Positions 52,117-60,971 of a stretch of DNA of 64,000 nt are shown piece after piece. The notes below the pieces were generated by a model that did no database searches, was not told the DNA's origin, and was given only the letters and a program-made list of their open reading frames with translations. The first letter of the stretch is position 1, and the number at the start of each line of letters is the position of its first letter. Source of the DNA: Flavobacteriales bacterium UBA2104 (lineage in GTDB: Bacteria; Bacteroidota; Bacteroidia; Flavobacteriales_D; Crocinitomicaceae); NCBI GenBank assembly GCA_002331485.1, contig DCYS01000002.1, forward strand, positions 62,001 to 126,000. Direction: 5' to 3'. Made by a program: the position numbers and the translations under genes.

Positions 52117-53673
52117 ATGGGTAAAGAGATGGAAGAAAAGAATGAGCAATTGTTAGCGAAACGTGCTGAAGCTAAATTAGGTGGAGGAGAAAAACGAATC
52201 GAAGCCCAACATAAAAAGGGTAAACTAACAGCTCGTGAACGTATTGAGTTACTGGTTGATGAAGATTCATTCCAAGAACTTGGTATGTTCGTTGAACATC
52301 GTTCAAAAGATTTCGGACTGGATAAACAAAAGATTGCGGGAGATGGTGTGGTTACAGGGTATGGAACGATCCATGGTCGACCTGTTTATGTTTTTTCACA
52401 GGACTTTACCGTACTTGGAGGATCCCTTTCAGAAACACATGCTGAGAAGATCTGTAAGATTATGGATCTGGCGCTTACAAGCCAAACACCGCTGATCGGA
52501 CTAAACGATTCAGGAGGTGCGCGAATTCAGGAAGGAGTTGTTTCTCTTGCCGGATATGCGGATATATTTTACAGAAATACACGTGCATCAGGGGTTATTC
52601 CTCAGTTAAGTGTTGTTATGGGGCCATGTGCTGGTGGGGCGGTTTACTCTCCGGCATTGACAGATTTCATCTTCATGGTCGAGGACACTTCTTACATGTT
52701 CGTGACGGGTCCAAACGTAGTGAAAACGGTAACTCACGAGGAAGTAACATCTGAAGATCTTGGTGGAGCGAAAGCACATGCTGAGAAATCAGGAGTGAAT
52801 CACTTTACGAGTGCCAATGATGTAACAGTGTTGAAAGATGTACGTGATCTGATGTCTTATTTACCACAGAATCATAATTCTTTAGCTCCTCATACCAAGG
52901 ATTTCAAGTTTGACGAAAAGAAACTAGATACGATCGCAGGAATTCTTCCTGATAATGCAAATATGCCATATGATATCCGAGAGGTGATCGAATGTGTGAT
53001 CGATGACGAATCATTCCGTGAAGTTCATAAAGATTTTGCAACGAATATTGTTGTTGGTTTTGCCCGAGTAGAAGGAAGAACGGTAGGTGTTGTTGCGAAC
53101 CAGCCAATGTCTTTAGCCGGAGTTCTGGATATTGATTCATCAAGAAAAGGAGCACGATTCGTACGCTTCTGTGATGCCTTCAATATTCCATTATTGACAT
53201 TTGAGGATGTACCAGGATTCTTGCCTGGAACAGATCAGGAATGGAATGGAATCATTGCACATGGGGCGAAACTACTTTACGCATTTAGTGAAGCAACTGT
53301 TCCTCGTATCACGATCATCACACGTAAAGCCTATGGTGGTGCATTTGATGTGATGAACTCTAAGAATATTGGTGCTGACCTGAACTTTGCATGGCCATCA
53401 GCTGAGATCGCTGTAATGGGAGCAAAAGGTGCTGCTGAGATCATCTTTAGAAGAGAGATCGCTGCAGCAGATGATGCGGAAGCAAAACTCAAAGAGAAGG
53501 AAGAGGAATATGCAGACATGTTTGCTAATCCTTATCGTGCAGCAGAACGTGGTATTATTGATGATGTGATCAAACCAGCTGAAACACGCGCTAAAGTTGT
53601 TGCTGCATTCAAAATGCTCGAAAACAAGAAAGAAGAGTTGCCACCGAAAAAGCATGGTAATATACCGATGTAG
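52117..53673 (+). CDS. acyl-CoA (propionyl-CoA) carboxylase, carboxyltransferase beta subunit
   Basis: A 518-residue carboxyltransferase that moves the carboxyl group from carboxybiotin to an acyl-CoA, most often propionyl-CoA giving methylmalonyl-CoA. LTARERIELLVDEDSFQELG is the N-terminal signature, GGSLSETHAEKI, LNDSGGARIQEGV and GPCAGGAVYSPALTDF form the CoA and active-site region, and FEDVPGFLPGTDQEWNGII and RKAYGGAFDVMNSK lie in the second half. Length is typical of PccB. No biotin carboxylase (alpha) subunit is adjacent, so it must be encoded elsewhere. Substrate specificity cannot be decided from the sequence. Confidence 0.92.
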   Translation: MGKEMEEKNEQLLAKRAEAKLGGGEKRIEAQHKKGKLTARERIELLVDEDSFQELGMFVEHRSKDFGLDKQKIAGDGVVTGYGTIHGRPVYVFSQDFTVLGGSLSETHAEKICKIMDLALTSQTPLIGLNDSGGARIQEGVVSLAGYADIFYRNTRASGVIPQLSVVMGPCAGGAVYSPALTDFIFMVEDTSYMFVTGPNVVKTVTHEEVTSEDLGGAKAHAEKSGVNHFTSANDVTVLKDVRDLMSYLPQNHNSLAPHTKDFKFDEKKLDTIAGILPDNANMPYDIREVIECVIDDESFREVHKDFATNIVVGFARVEGRTVGVVANQPMSLAGVLDIDSSRKGARFVRFCDAFNIPLLTFEDVPGFLPGTDQEWNGIIAHGAKLLYAFSEATVPRITIITRKAYGGAFDVMNSKNIGADLNFAWPSAEIAVMGAKGAAEIIFRREIAAADDAEAKLKEKEEEYADMFANPYRAAERGIIDDVIKPAETRAKVVAAFKMLENKKEELPPKKHGNIPM

Positions 53674-53917
53674 TTTTTTAGTGACAAGTGAGTAGTGATG
53701 CAGTGACTAATCATTTAGTGGGCGCGTAAAGAATGAGTAGTTAATTGTTTGTCGGTGCTTCATTTTCTCATTTTCCAATTCTACGGTTCAATATTCCATG
53801 TTCGAAATTCTGCGGTTCTTTGAACTAGTTAAGAGTTACTAGTATACAGTGACTAGTTAGCTAAAAATGCCTATATTCATATTTCTCAAAAATTGACAAA
53901 CGAAGGAAATAGAATAT
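53674..53917. repeat. intergenic stretch of decayed short repeats
   Basis: This 244-bp gap has no gene. It holds degenerate words of AGTGACTA type (TAGTGACAAGTGAGTAGTGATGC, CAGTGACTA twice) and an exact-but-one direct repeat, AATTCTACGGTTC (53777-53789) and AATTCTGCGGTTC (53806-53818), 29 bp apart. Similar words occur at 49716-49762. They look like remains of a dispersed non-coding repeat; no mobile-element ORF is present. Confidence 0.5.
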
Positions 53918-55057
53918 ATGTCAGAATTACAATCTAAATTACCGTATGTTGGTACCACGGTTTTTACTGTGATGTCAAAAATGGCGCAGGACCACAAAGC
54001 GATCAATCTCTCACAAGGTTTTCCAAATTTCAACGTAGCAGAAAAACTATTAGATAATTACCACAAGGTGATCGACGGGAACTATCATCAGTATAAACCT
54101 ATGCCTGGTGATGCTCGCTTATTACAGGAAGTAGCTCAAAAGATAGAGAAGCATTACGGCAGAAGTATTAATCCAGAAAAAGAGCTTTTGATCACTGCAG
54201 GAGCCACTCAAGCTATATTTACCGCAATTCAGGCGATCATTCATAAAGGAGATGAGGCAATTGTTCTGGACCCCTCTTATGATTGTTATGCTCCAAGTGT
54301 GGAATTGGCTGGGGGACAACCGATCCATGTTAATTTGAACGCCGACTTTACAGTAGACTGGGATAAAGTTGAAGACCAGATCTCAAAGAATACAAAGTTA
54401 TTAGTGATCAATAATCCGCACAATCCTGGAGGTCGAGTTCTATCGAAGCAAGATATTGATTCACTGGAGCAGATCATGCGCAGACATCCTCATGTTTTCC
54501 TATTGTCCGATGAGGTATATGAGTTCATTCATTTTGAGGAGCCTCACATTTCGGTCAACACAAGAGAAGTACTGCACGACCGTTCGATCATTGTATCTTC
54601 ATTTGGAAAGACTTTTCACGTTACAGGTTGGAAGATCGGATACATGGTCGCTCCAGAAGCGATAATGGCAGAAATCAAAAAAGTCCATCAGTATGTGGTA
54701 TTTTGTGTAAACAGTACAGCACAAGAAACGCTTTCGAATTATCTACCACAAGTGGATCTAGGTGATCTTAGTACTTTTTACCAACAGAAGCGTGACTTCT
54801 TCAGGGAACGAATGAAAGGTAGTCGTTTTGAGCTATTACCTTGTGAAGGATCATACTTTCAGGTAGCACGCTACAACGAGATCAGTGATCTGGGTGATTT
54901 TGATTTCGCTAAAGAAATGACTCAAAAACATGGAGTAGCAGTAATTCCAATTTCTGGGTTTAACAAAGACAAACATGATGATCATCTGATTCGTTTTTGT
55001 TTTGCCAAAGATGAAGACACGATAATTAAAGCAACTGAATTATTATGCAAGATCTAA
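53918..55057 (+). CDS. PLP-dependent aminotransferase, probably methionine/glutamine transaminase (YbdL-like)
   Basis: A 379-residue fold-type I aminotransferase. NLSQGFPNF near the N-terminus is a signature of the kynurenine/glutamine transaminase and YbdL subgroup. NNPHNPGGRVLSKQD, LLSDEVYEF and SSFGKTFHVTGWKIGY with the Schiff-base lysine Lys231 complete the active site, and RFCFAKDE holds the carboxylate-binding Arg. The subgroup transaminates methionine, glutamine or aromatic amino acids with 2-oxoacids. Its last 13 nt overlap the omega-amidase-like gene, which would hydrolyse the amide of the 2-oxoacid it makes from glutamine. The exact substrate is inferred. Confidence 0.88.
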   Translation: MSELQSKLPYVGTTVFTVMSKMAQDHKAINLSQGFPNFNVAEKLLDNYHKVIDGNYHQYKPMPGDARLLQEVAQKIEKHYGRSINPEKELLITAGATQAIFTAIQAIIHKGDEAIVLDPSYDCYAPSVELAGGQPIHVNLNADFTVDWDKVEDQISKNTKLLVINNPHNPGGRVLSKQDIDSLEQIMRRHPHVFLLSDEVYEFIHFEEPHISVNTREVLHDRSIIVSSFGKTFHVTGWKIGYMVAPEAIMAEIKKVHQYVVFCVNSTAQETLSNYLPQVDLGDLSTFYQQKRDFFRERMKGSRFELLPCEGSYFQVARYNEISDLGDFDFAKEMTQKHGVAVIPISGFNKDKHDDHLIRFCFAKDEDTIIKATELLCKI

Positions 55058-55821
55058 AAGTCACATTAATTCAAGCAAAGCAGGAATGGGAGGATAAGGA
55101 CACGAACCTTGCCCATTTCACAAAAATGTTGAATGAGATCGAGAATCCTACTGATCTTATCATTTTACCTGAAATGTTTCAGACCGCTTTCACGATGAAT
55201 GCAGAGGAAATGGCTGAGACCATGGATGGTCAGAGTTTAACTTGGTTAAAACAGAAATCTCGCGAAAAGGAAGCAGCGATCATAGCCTCTTTGATCATTG
55301 TTGAAAATGAGAATTACTATAATCGATTGGTATTCGTAACTCCTGACCTTCAGGTGCAACATTACGACAAGCGAAAGTTGTTTACGCTGGCTAAAGAAGA
55401 CGAGCATTATACTTCAGGACAAGAAAATACTATTGTCGAGTACAAAGATTGGAAGATCCTTCTTCAGGTTTGTTATGATCTGCGTTTTCCAGAAGTAGCA
55501 AGAAATAAAGAGGAGAAAGAGCAGTTTGATTACGATGTAATCGTTTATGTTGCTAACTGGCCGGAAAAACGTTCATTGCACTGGAAAGTACTTTTGCAGG
55601 CAAGAGCTGTGGAAAATCAATGTTACGTGATCGGTGTAAATCGTGTTGGAGAAGACGCTAATGGATTAACGTATTCCGGAGATTCCTGTTTAATTTCTCC
55701 GTTGGGTGAAATAGAGCAATACCATGCCTATGATGAGATCATTATGAGCGACATGCTAGAGGTTGAATCATTAAAAGTGACGCGAAGTAAATTACCTTTT
55801 TTGAGAGATCGGGAGGTGTAG
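55045..55821 (+). CDS. nitrilase-superfamily omega-amidase (YafV/Nit2-like)
   Basis: A 258-residue C-N hydrolase with the complete catalytic set Glu43 (ILPEMF), Lys109 (YDKRKLF) and Cys143 (LLQVCYDLRFPE). WPEKRSLHWKVLLQARAVENQCYVIGVNR is the conserved block that follows. Members of this branch act as omega-amidases, turning 2-oxoglutaramate or 2-oxosuccinamate into 2-oxoglutarate or oxaloacetate plus ammonia. The gene overlaps the end of the aminotransferase gene by 13 nt, implying coupled expression. Pairing of a glutamine transaminase with an omega-amidase is an established way to make transamination irreversible and is known in methionine salvage. Confidence 0.9.
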   Translation: MQDLKVTLIQAKQEWEDKDTNLAHFTKMLNEIENPTDLIILPEMFQTAFTMNAEEMAETMDGQSLTWLKQKSREKEAAIIASLIIVENENYYNRLVFVTPDLQVQHYDKRKLFTLAKEDEHYTSGQENTIVEYKDWKILLQVCYDLRFPEVARNKEEKEQFDYDVIVYVANWPEKRSLHWKVLLQARAVENQCYVIGVNRVGEDANGLTYSGDSCLISPLGEIEQYHAYDEIIMSDMLEVESLKVTRSKLPFLRDREV

Positions 55822-56060
55822 TTTTATTACTCAGAGTACTTGGAGGTTTATTAAAAGAACGTGGTAAGAGATCGCAGAGCATGAGTGATGTGTTTAGGCC
55901 TTATACTTAAAAAACCCTTCAGATCTTGACATGTCATGCATGCTCAGTGGACTCAAAAACAAATGTTTCTCTGTGCTCTCAGTGTAATCAATTATTAATT
56001 TCAAAAAAATGAAACTACATTTACTCTATAATAAAACCCTTTTCAAGCAGTTATAACCGC
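55822..56060. repeat. intergenic stretch with CTCTGTG-type repeat remnants
   Basis: No gene is visible in this 239-bp gap. It holds TTTCTCTGTGCTCTCAGTG (55966-55984) and GATCGCAGAGCATGAGTG (55871-55888), words that resemble the dispersed CTCTGTG-type repeat known from many environmental bacterial genomes, plus a cluster of small palindromes at 55929-55942 (ACATGT, ATGCAT, GCATGC). The remainder is AT-rich and includes the likely promoter of the next gene, not well matched to consensus. Confidence 0.4.
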
Positions 56061-57617
56061 ATGAAACTATATTCGAACAAGCAAAAATGGAAAGTAGCCT
56101 TGCTATTTGTAGCACTTGTTTTAGTGGGTGTGTCGTTGTTTGTTTCGAATAGGATCGTTTCGAAAGTTGCAAAACGTGAACGGGATCGAGTTACCCAATG
56201 GGCGGATGCAATTAAAAAGCGTGCTGAGCTAGTTCGACTCACGAATAATTCTTTCAATGAACTGAGAGAAAAAGAGCTCAATGAGATGGAGTTGTGGATC
56301 GATGCAACAAAAGAAATTTCGAAGAAGAGTCCTTTAAATGTTCAGCAGTCATATGAGCTACCATTAAAGATCATTAATAGAAATGATGATATACCTGTGA
56401 TCGTCCTTGATCAATATGATGAGGTATCAACTCATATCAATCTTCCCATTTCGGAAGAAAGTCTTCGGGAATCCTTTCCAGAAAAAGATAGCATCGAAAT
56501 AGAACAGCTTTTTGAGGATTCATTAGTCAAAATGGCTTACAGCTGGGAAATAGTAAATCCTTCGTTTACCATTGAAGTGTATGATGATCTCTTCATGACT
56601 TATTTTTACAATGATTCTCGCGACATTATTCGGCTAGAGAATGAGAGAGACTCTCTGTTGGAGGCCTTTAATCAAGAGTTGATCGAAAATGAAAGTTTGG
56701 TACCCGTTGTTTTAACCGACAGTACTCAATCAACCGTCATTGCTACCAATTTAGAAGCTGATAAAACAGACAGCACCAAATTGCAACAAACCTTGAATGA
56801 ACTCAAGGATCAGAATGCACCGATCAAAATACAGTTCACGAACAACACGACGAATTATGTCTTTTATGCCAACTCTCCGGAGCTTGTTCAACTACAATAT
56901 TTCCCATACATACAATTCTTGATCATTGGTCTATTCATCTTTATTGGATATATGATCTTCAGCACGTTTAGAAAAGCAGAGCAAAATCAGGTATGGGCTG
57001 GTATGGCAAAAGAAACTGCTCATCAGTTGGGAACACCAATATCATCCCTTATGGCTTGGGTTCAAATGTTGGAGACCATGGATATTGATCAGAATATTAC
57101 AAAAGAAATGGACAAGGACGTTCGTCGACTTTCACAAGTCACTGATCGTTTCTCAAAAATTGGAGCCGGAACACAGTTGAAAGATGAAAATATTGTTCAT
57201 ACGACTAGTGAATTCTTAAGTTATTTAAGAACACGACTTCCACAAAAGGTCCAACTTCTTTTTGATAGCGAGGAAGAAGAGTTGATCATTGCTCACAATC
57301 CGCCATTATTTGAATGGGTGATCGAGAACATTTGTAAGAATGCGATCGATGCTATGGAAGGGGAAGGAACTTTAAAAGTGAATATTTCAAAGGACACATC
57401 ACACGTTTATATCGATATCGAAGATACTGGTAAAGGTATGTCCGCATCTCAACAGAGAAGTGTATTTCAACCAGGTTATACAACTAAGAAAAGAGGTTGG
57501 GGACTTGGTCTATCACTGGCAAAACGGATCATCGAAGAGTATCATAAAGGTAAACTCAAAGTTTTGCAATCAGAAGTAGGGAAGGGAACAACTTTCCGAA
57601 TTATTCTTTATATCTAA
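56061..57617 (+). CDS. sensor histidine kinase with AHQLGTP-type H-box
   Basis: A 518-residue kinase with a transmembrane helix at about residues 13-32, a charged periplasmic region to about 285, a second helix near 290-312, then the dimerisation domain ETAHQLGTPISSLMAW with phospho-acceptor His321. The ATPase domain has VIENICKNAIDAMEG, DTGKGMS and KRGWGLGLSLAKRIIEEYH. The H-box has Gln after His in place of the usual Glu, with Gly-Thr-Pro following; this is a subtype that I recall from Bacteroidota kinases. No response regulator is adjacent, so it is an orphan. A hairpin follows the stop. Confidence 0.9.
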   Translation: MKLYSNKQKWKVALLFVALVLVGVSLFVSNRIVSKVAKRERDRVTQWADAIKKRAELVRLTNNSFNELREKELNEMELWIDATKEISKKSPLNVQQSYELPLKIINRNDDIPVIVLDQYDEVSTHINLPISEESLRESFPEKDSIEIEQLFEDSLVKMAYSWEIVNPSFTIEVYDDLFMTYFYNDSRDIIRLENERDSLLEAFNQELIENESLVPVVLTDSTQSTVIATNLEADKTDSTKLQQTLNELKDQNAPIKIQFTNNTTNYVFYANSPELVQLQYFPYIQFLIIGLFIFIGYMIFSTFRKAEQNQVWAGMAKETAHQLGTPISSLMAWVQMLETMDIDQNITKEMDKDVRRLSQVTDRFSKIGAGTQLKDENIVHTTSEFLSYLRTRLPQKVQLLFDSEEEELIIAHNPPLFEWVIENICKNAIDAMEGEGTLKVNISKDTSHVYIDIEDTGKGMSASQQRSVFQPGYTTKKRGWGLGLSLAKRIIEEYHKGKLKVLQSEVGKGTTFRIILYI

Positions 57618-57621
57618 TAAA

Positions 57622-57649
57622 AAAGGGAGCATCAGTGATACTCCCTCTT
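57622..57649. terminator. hairpin terminator between a kinase gene and tonB-like gene
   Basis: The stem AAGGGAG/CTCCCT closes over a 12-nt loop, with an A-run on the left giving a U-tract for minus-strand transcripts. It lies between convergent genes. Confidence 0.6.
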
Positions 57650-57675
57650 CGATTTATGAAGAAAAATAGAATCAA

Positions 57676-58386
57676 TTACTGTAGAATGAAATTGATGCTT
57701 ACGTTTTTGTATGAACGAACATACTCGCCATTTACCATACCTGGCTTCCAGTCAGGAGCAGATTTAACTACACGTACTGCTTCTCTTTGAAGTTCGATAG
57801 GTGTGTCCTTGTTCATCACCTCTACTCGTGAAATAGAACCATCTTTTTCAACGATAAAGGAAACGAAAATGCGAGCTTGATCACCTAATTCAATTGAGAT
57901 CTCAGGATATCTTACCGTCTTCTTTAAAAAACCAGTCCAGCTACCGATGAACTCAGCTTCTTTGTCCGGAAACTTAACAGCTGCCTCCCCAAGTTCTGGA
58001 CGATCTCCAATGTCAATGTCAAACTTCCCATCAATGATATGTTTAAACTTATCATCATTGACCTGAGATTTTTCATCAACATCTTTATTCTTTGTTTCCT
58101 TGATGTCCTGATTAAGATCTTTAGTCTGTTTCAATTCGATCTTTTTAGGTTGCTCCATCTTCTCAACTTTAGGCTCGATCTTCTTCGGCTCTTTGATGTC
58201 GATGATAACCTTTTCTTCAGGAATTTCAGTTCCTCGTTCCGCTAATGGAACACTGCTTTTTACGTTTACTGGACTTCTCCATGTAAATGCCATCATTGCT
58301 GTAGCACTTACCACCATGAGACCAAGCTGGAAATAAATTCCTCTGCGCTTGTCCTCGTCAAACTTTGGATTTTTTTTCGCGATCAT
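57676..58386 (-). CDS. energy transducer TonB-family protein
   Basis: A 236-residue inner-membrane protein. One transmembrane helix lies at about residues 16-36 (GIYFQLGLMVVSATAMMAF), followed by a charged Lys/Glu/Pro linker through the periplasm (VIDIKEPKKIEPKVEKMEQPKK) and the TonB C-terminal domain at about 145-236 (RYPEISIELGDQARIFVSFIVEKDGSISRVEVM, WKPGMVNGEYVRSYKNVSINF). TonB couples the proton-motive force to outer-membrane receptors such as the one under TPP control here, although that partnership is not shown. ExbB and ExbD are not adjacent. The linker is rich in lysine rather than the usual Pro-Lys/Pro-Glu repeats. Confidence 0.9.
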   Translation of the reverse strand: MIAKKNPKFDEDKRRGIYFQLGLMVVSATAMMAFTWRSPVNVKSSVPLAERGTEIPEEKVIIDIKEPKKIEPKVEKMEQPKKIELKQTKDLNQDIKETKNKDVDEKSQVNDDKFKHIIDGKFDIDIGDRPELGEAAVKFPDKEAEFIGSWTGFLKKTVRYPEISIELGDQARIFVSFIVEKDGSISRVEVMNKDTPIELQREAVRVVKSAPDWKPGMVNGEYVRSYKNVSINFILQ

Positions 58387-58504
58387 AATTATTTGTTTTT
58401 AAATTATGACTTGAATGCTCCAAATGTTGTGCCAATAGCTGTAATTGTTGCTATTGCTGACTTACGAGAAGATTTGTATTAACGAAAAATTAACGTTTTT
58501 AGAT

Positions 58505-59197
58505 CTATGAATGGTCGATCAACTTAAATCCTCGGCCATGAACGTTCATGATCTCGATAGAATCATCCGCTTTCAAGATCTTTCTCAATTTAGCGATATA
58601 AACATCCATGCTTCGACCGTTGAAATAGTTATCATCTCCCCAAATCGATCGCAATGCTGCTTGACGATCCAGAACTTCATTCTTATTCTTGGCGAGAAGC
58701 TTTAACAAGTGATTTTCTTTCGTCGTCAACTTATTTTCTTCATCACCAATTCTCAACATTCTAGTTTCTGGATCAAATGAGAATTTCCCGATCGTGTAAG
58801 ACGTATTCAGTGGTTTCTCGTTTGTATTTGTTCGTTTAAGTATAGCTTCGATCCGAGCGACCAACTCTTCCATACTAAACGGTTTAGTTAAGTAATCATC
58901 TGCTCCAAGTGCAAAACCTTCTAGCTTATCCTCTTTCATGGTTTTTGCTGTCAAGAAGAGAATAGGAACTTTGGAATCAACGGCTCGGATTTCTTTGGCG
59001 ACAGTGAACCCATCCATTTCAGGCATCATAACGTCCAGAATAACAAACTGAAAATTACCTTCATTAAATCGTTCCAGGGCTATCTTACCATTTCTGGCTA
59101 GCTCAACTTCGTAACCTTTTGCTTTGATAAAAGAATCGAGAAGTGACCCTAAGTTGTTGTCATCTTCCGCTAATAAGATCTTGATCTTTTCACTCAT
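58505..59197 (-). CDS. OmpR/PhoB-type response regulator
   Basis: A 230-residue regulator. The receiver domain (about 5-120) has the acidic pocket Glu11/Asp12/Asp13, phospho-acceptor Asp55 in VILDVMMPEMDG, and the Thr/Lys switch LTAKTMKEDKLEGFALGADDYLTKPF. The winged-helix DNA-binding domain (about 135-228) reads LTTKENHLLKLLAKNKNEVLDRQAALRSIWGDD. Its ATG overlaps the stop of the upstream kinase gene by 4 nt (ATGA), so the two are translationally coupled and form a two-component pair. Confidence 0.95.
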   Translation of the reverse strand: MSEKIKILLAEDDNNLGSLLDSFIKAKGYEVELARNGKIALERFNEGNFQFVILDVMMPEMDGFTVAKEIRAVDSKVPILFLTAKTMKEDKLEGFALGADDYLTKPFSMEELVARIEAILKRTNTNEKPLNTSYTIGKFSFDPETRMLRIGDEENKLTTKENHLLKLLAKNKNEVLDRQAALRSIWGDDNYFNGRSMDVYIAKLRKILKADDSIEIMNVHGRGFKLIDHS

Positions 59198-60822
59198 GAT
59201 TTTTGATTTTTAATAGTTAGTGTAAAAGTTGAGCCTTCGCCAAATTTACTTTTTACATTAATTTTCCAGTTTTCCATATCGGCAATTGCTTTCACGTAAC
59301 TCAAGCCAAGACCGAATCCTTTAACGTTATGGATGTTACCAGTAGGTACACGATATAATTTGTCAAATATTTTATCGAGGTGTTCATTTTTTATCCCTAT
59401 ACCTCTATCTGATACCTCAACCTGATAGTCTCCATTCTCTAATTTCCGGGTAGTTACCGTAATATCAATTTGCTCCTTACTGTATTTAATCGCATTGTCC
59501 ACGAGGTTTGAGATTAGGTTTGATGTATGAACAGGATCACCTGTAAATTCGAGTAATCCAGTAGCCTGTTCAAGTATGATCTCTCCTTTACCTTCAGGGA
59601 CTCTAATTTTCGACTTATGTACAGCTTTGGAAACGATCTCGTTCAATTCTAACGGTTCGTTCTTAAGTTTTAGTTCTCCTTTATCCAGCACAGCGCTTTT
59701 TAGGATCTGCTCAACCAGTACACCAAGTCGGTTATTTTCTTCCTCTATCATTTTGACGTAGGGCGAAACATTTTGAGCATCAGATTTGGTCATATCCTGA
59801 TCGTTCATCGCCTCACAAGCGAGCGAAATTGTACTGATAGGCGTTTTAAACTCATGTGTCATGTTACTGATGAAATCATTTTTGACCTCAGCTAGTCTGC
59901 GCTGACCGATGATTGTTTTAAACATTACATAAAATGAGATGACAACCAATGCGATCAACATAACACTCACAGTTAGTGTTAACCACATTTCGCTGAAAAG
60001 CACTGAGTTCTTCTTTGGAAAATACACGTGTAAGGTTAATGCTTCATCAAATATGTTTCCTGGGAAAAGTCGAACCTTTTTACTTTTCTCTCGATCTATG
60101 GTGAGATTATATAATTCAGTATATGATGGGAAGTTCACGATATTTCCATCGGCATCTGTAATGGCATAATTGTAAGTGGTTTGCAAGTTTTCATACTCGA
60201 ATGTTTTTGCGATCATCGAATCCAGGAATGCTAAATTGACCCGCTGACTTGGATCCAAAAACCCAGTTGTTCTGAAAGCATTCACCATTAATTCATTGAT
60301 ATATTTAGATTTCTTGAATAGCGTGTTGATCACTCGTTTATCTAATTGATATGCAAGATCGGTTGAGTCAGAACTATTACGCTTACTTTTCCCCATGCGC
60401 ATTAGGTTACCGAGTTCGCTAATGTCTCTGGCTAAAACACTGTGTTTTGCAGTCACATCAGTTAACGAATCGTAAGATTCACCGGTGATGTAGAGGTACT
60501 TGCGTTTTTCGCCTTTTTCATAAATGATCGTATCTGTGATCGCAACAGATTCTTGAACAGGAACCAGATTTTGGAATTCTTGCTTTAATGCTTTCTTGTA
60601 TTGTCCGCTGAAATCGTTACTAAAAAAAGAAGAGTATCGCTGAAGATCTGAAGCTTTTTCATGGCGGATCGCAACTTTAGAAAGGATGTTGTCGATGGAA
60701 GTATTGAACTCCTCAGATTTCTGTTCGTATAACTGAACAGCATGATATAATTGCAATCCAACGAGGACGAGAAGTGCCGCACTGGTAAGAAAAGCGATAT
60801 TTTTGATGCGTATCCTTCGCAA
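59194..60822 (-). CDS. sensor histidine kinase, partner of the OmpR-type regulator
   Basis: A 542-residue kinase. The N-terminal helix (about 7-28) is followed by a periplasmic domain (about 30-280), a second helix near 283-305, then the HisKA domain with H-box NMTHEFKTPIS and phospho-acceptor His323. The ATPase domain has NLISNLVDNAIKYS, DRGIGIK and GFGLGLSYVKAIADM. It begins at a TTG codon; no ATG is available near. A -7 box (TATATTTG) is 28 nt before that start. It lacks a HAMP domain. The cognate regulator is the overlapping downstream gene. Confidence 0.93.
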   Translation of the reverse strand: MRRIRIKNIAFLTSAALLVLVGLQLYHAVQLYEQKSEEFNTSIDNILSKVAIRHEKASDLQRYSSFFSNDFSGQYKKALKQEFQNLVPVQESVAITDTIIYEKGEKRKYLYITGESYDSLTDVTAKHSVLARDISELGNLMRMGKSKRNSSDSTDLAYQLDKRVINTLFKKSKYINELMVNAFRTTGFLDPSQRVNLAFLDSMIAKTFEYENLQTTYNYAITDADGNIVNFPSYTELYNLTIDREKSKKVRLFPGNIFDEALTLHVYFPKKNSVLFSEMWLTLTVSVMLIALVVISFYVMFKTIIGQRRLAEVKNDFISNMTHEFKTPISTISLACEAMNDQDMTKSDAQNVSPYVKMIEEENNRLGVLVEQILKSAVLDKGELKLKNEPLELNEIVSKAVHKSKIRVPEGKGEIILEQATGLLEFTGDPVHTSNLISNLVDNAIKYSKEQIDITVTTRKLENGDYQVEVSDRGIGIKNEHLDKIFDKLYRVPTGNIHNVKGFGLGLSYVKAIADMENWKINVKSKFGEGSTFTLTIKNQKS

Positions 60823-60850
60823 TTTTTTTGATCTAATGTAAAGGTATCTT

Positions 60851-60858
60851 CAAATATA
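60851..60858 (-). promoter_or_regulatory. -7 box TATATTTG of the kinase/regulator operon
   Basis: An exact TAnnTTTG match on the minus strand, 28 nt before the TTG start at 60822. The upstream -33 element is not clear. Confidence 0.45.
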
Positions 60859-60971
60859 GGGAATGTGCTTAACCTTTTTTAACAGCGGTGCATGGATACA
60901 ATTAGCTTGATCGCCTTAGACTTCAGCTTGAATTCTCTTAATTTAGGAGAAACAAATTGATACTTAGTGTA

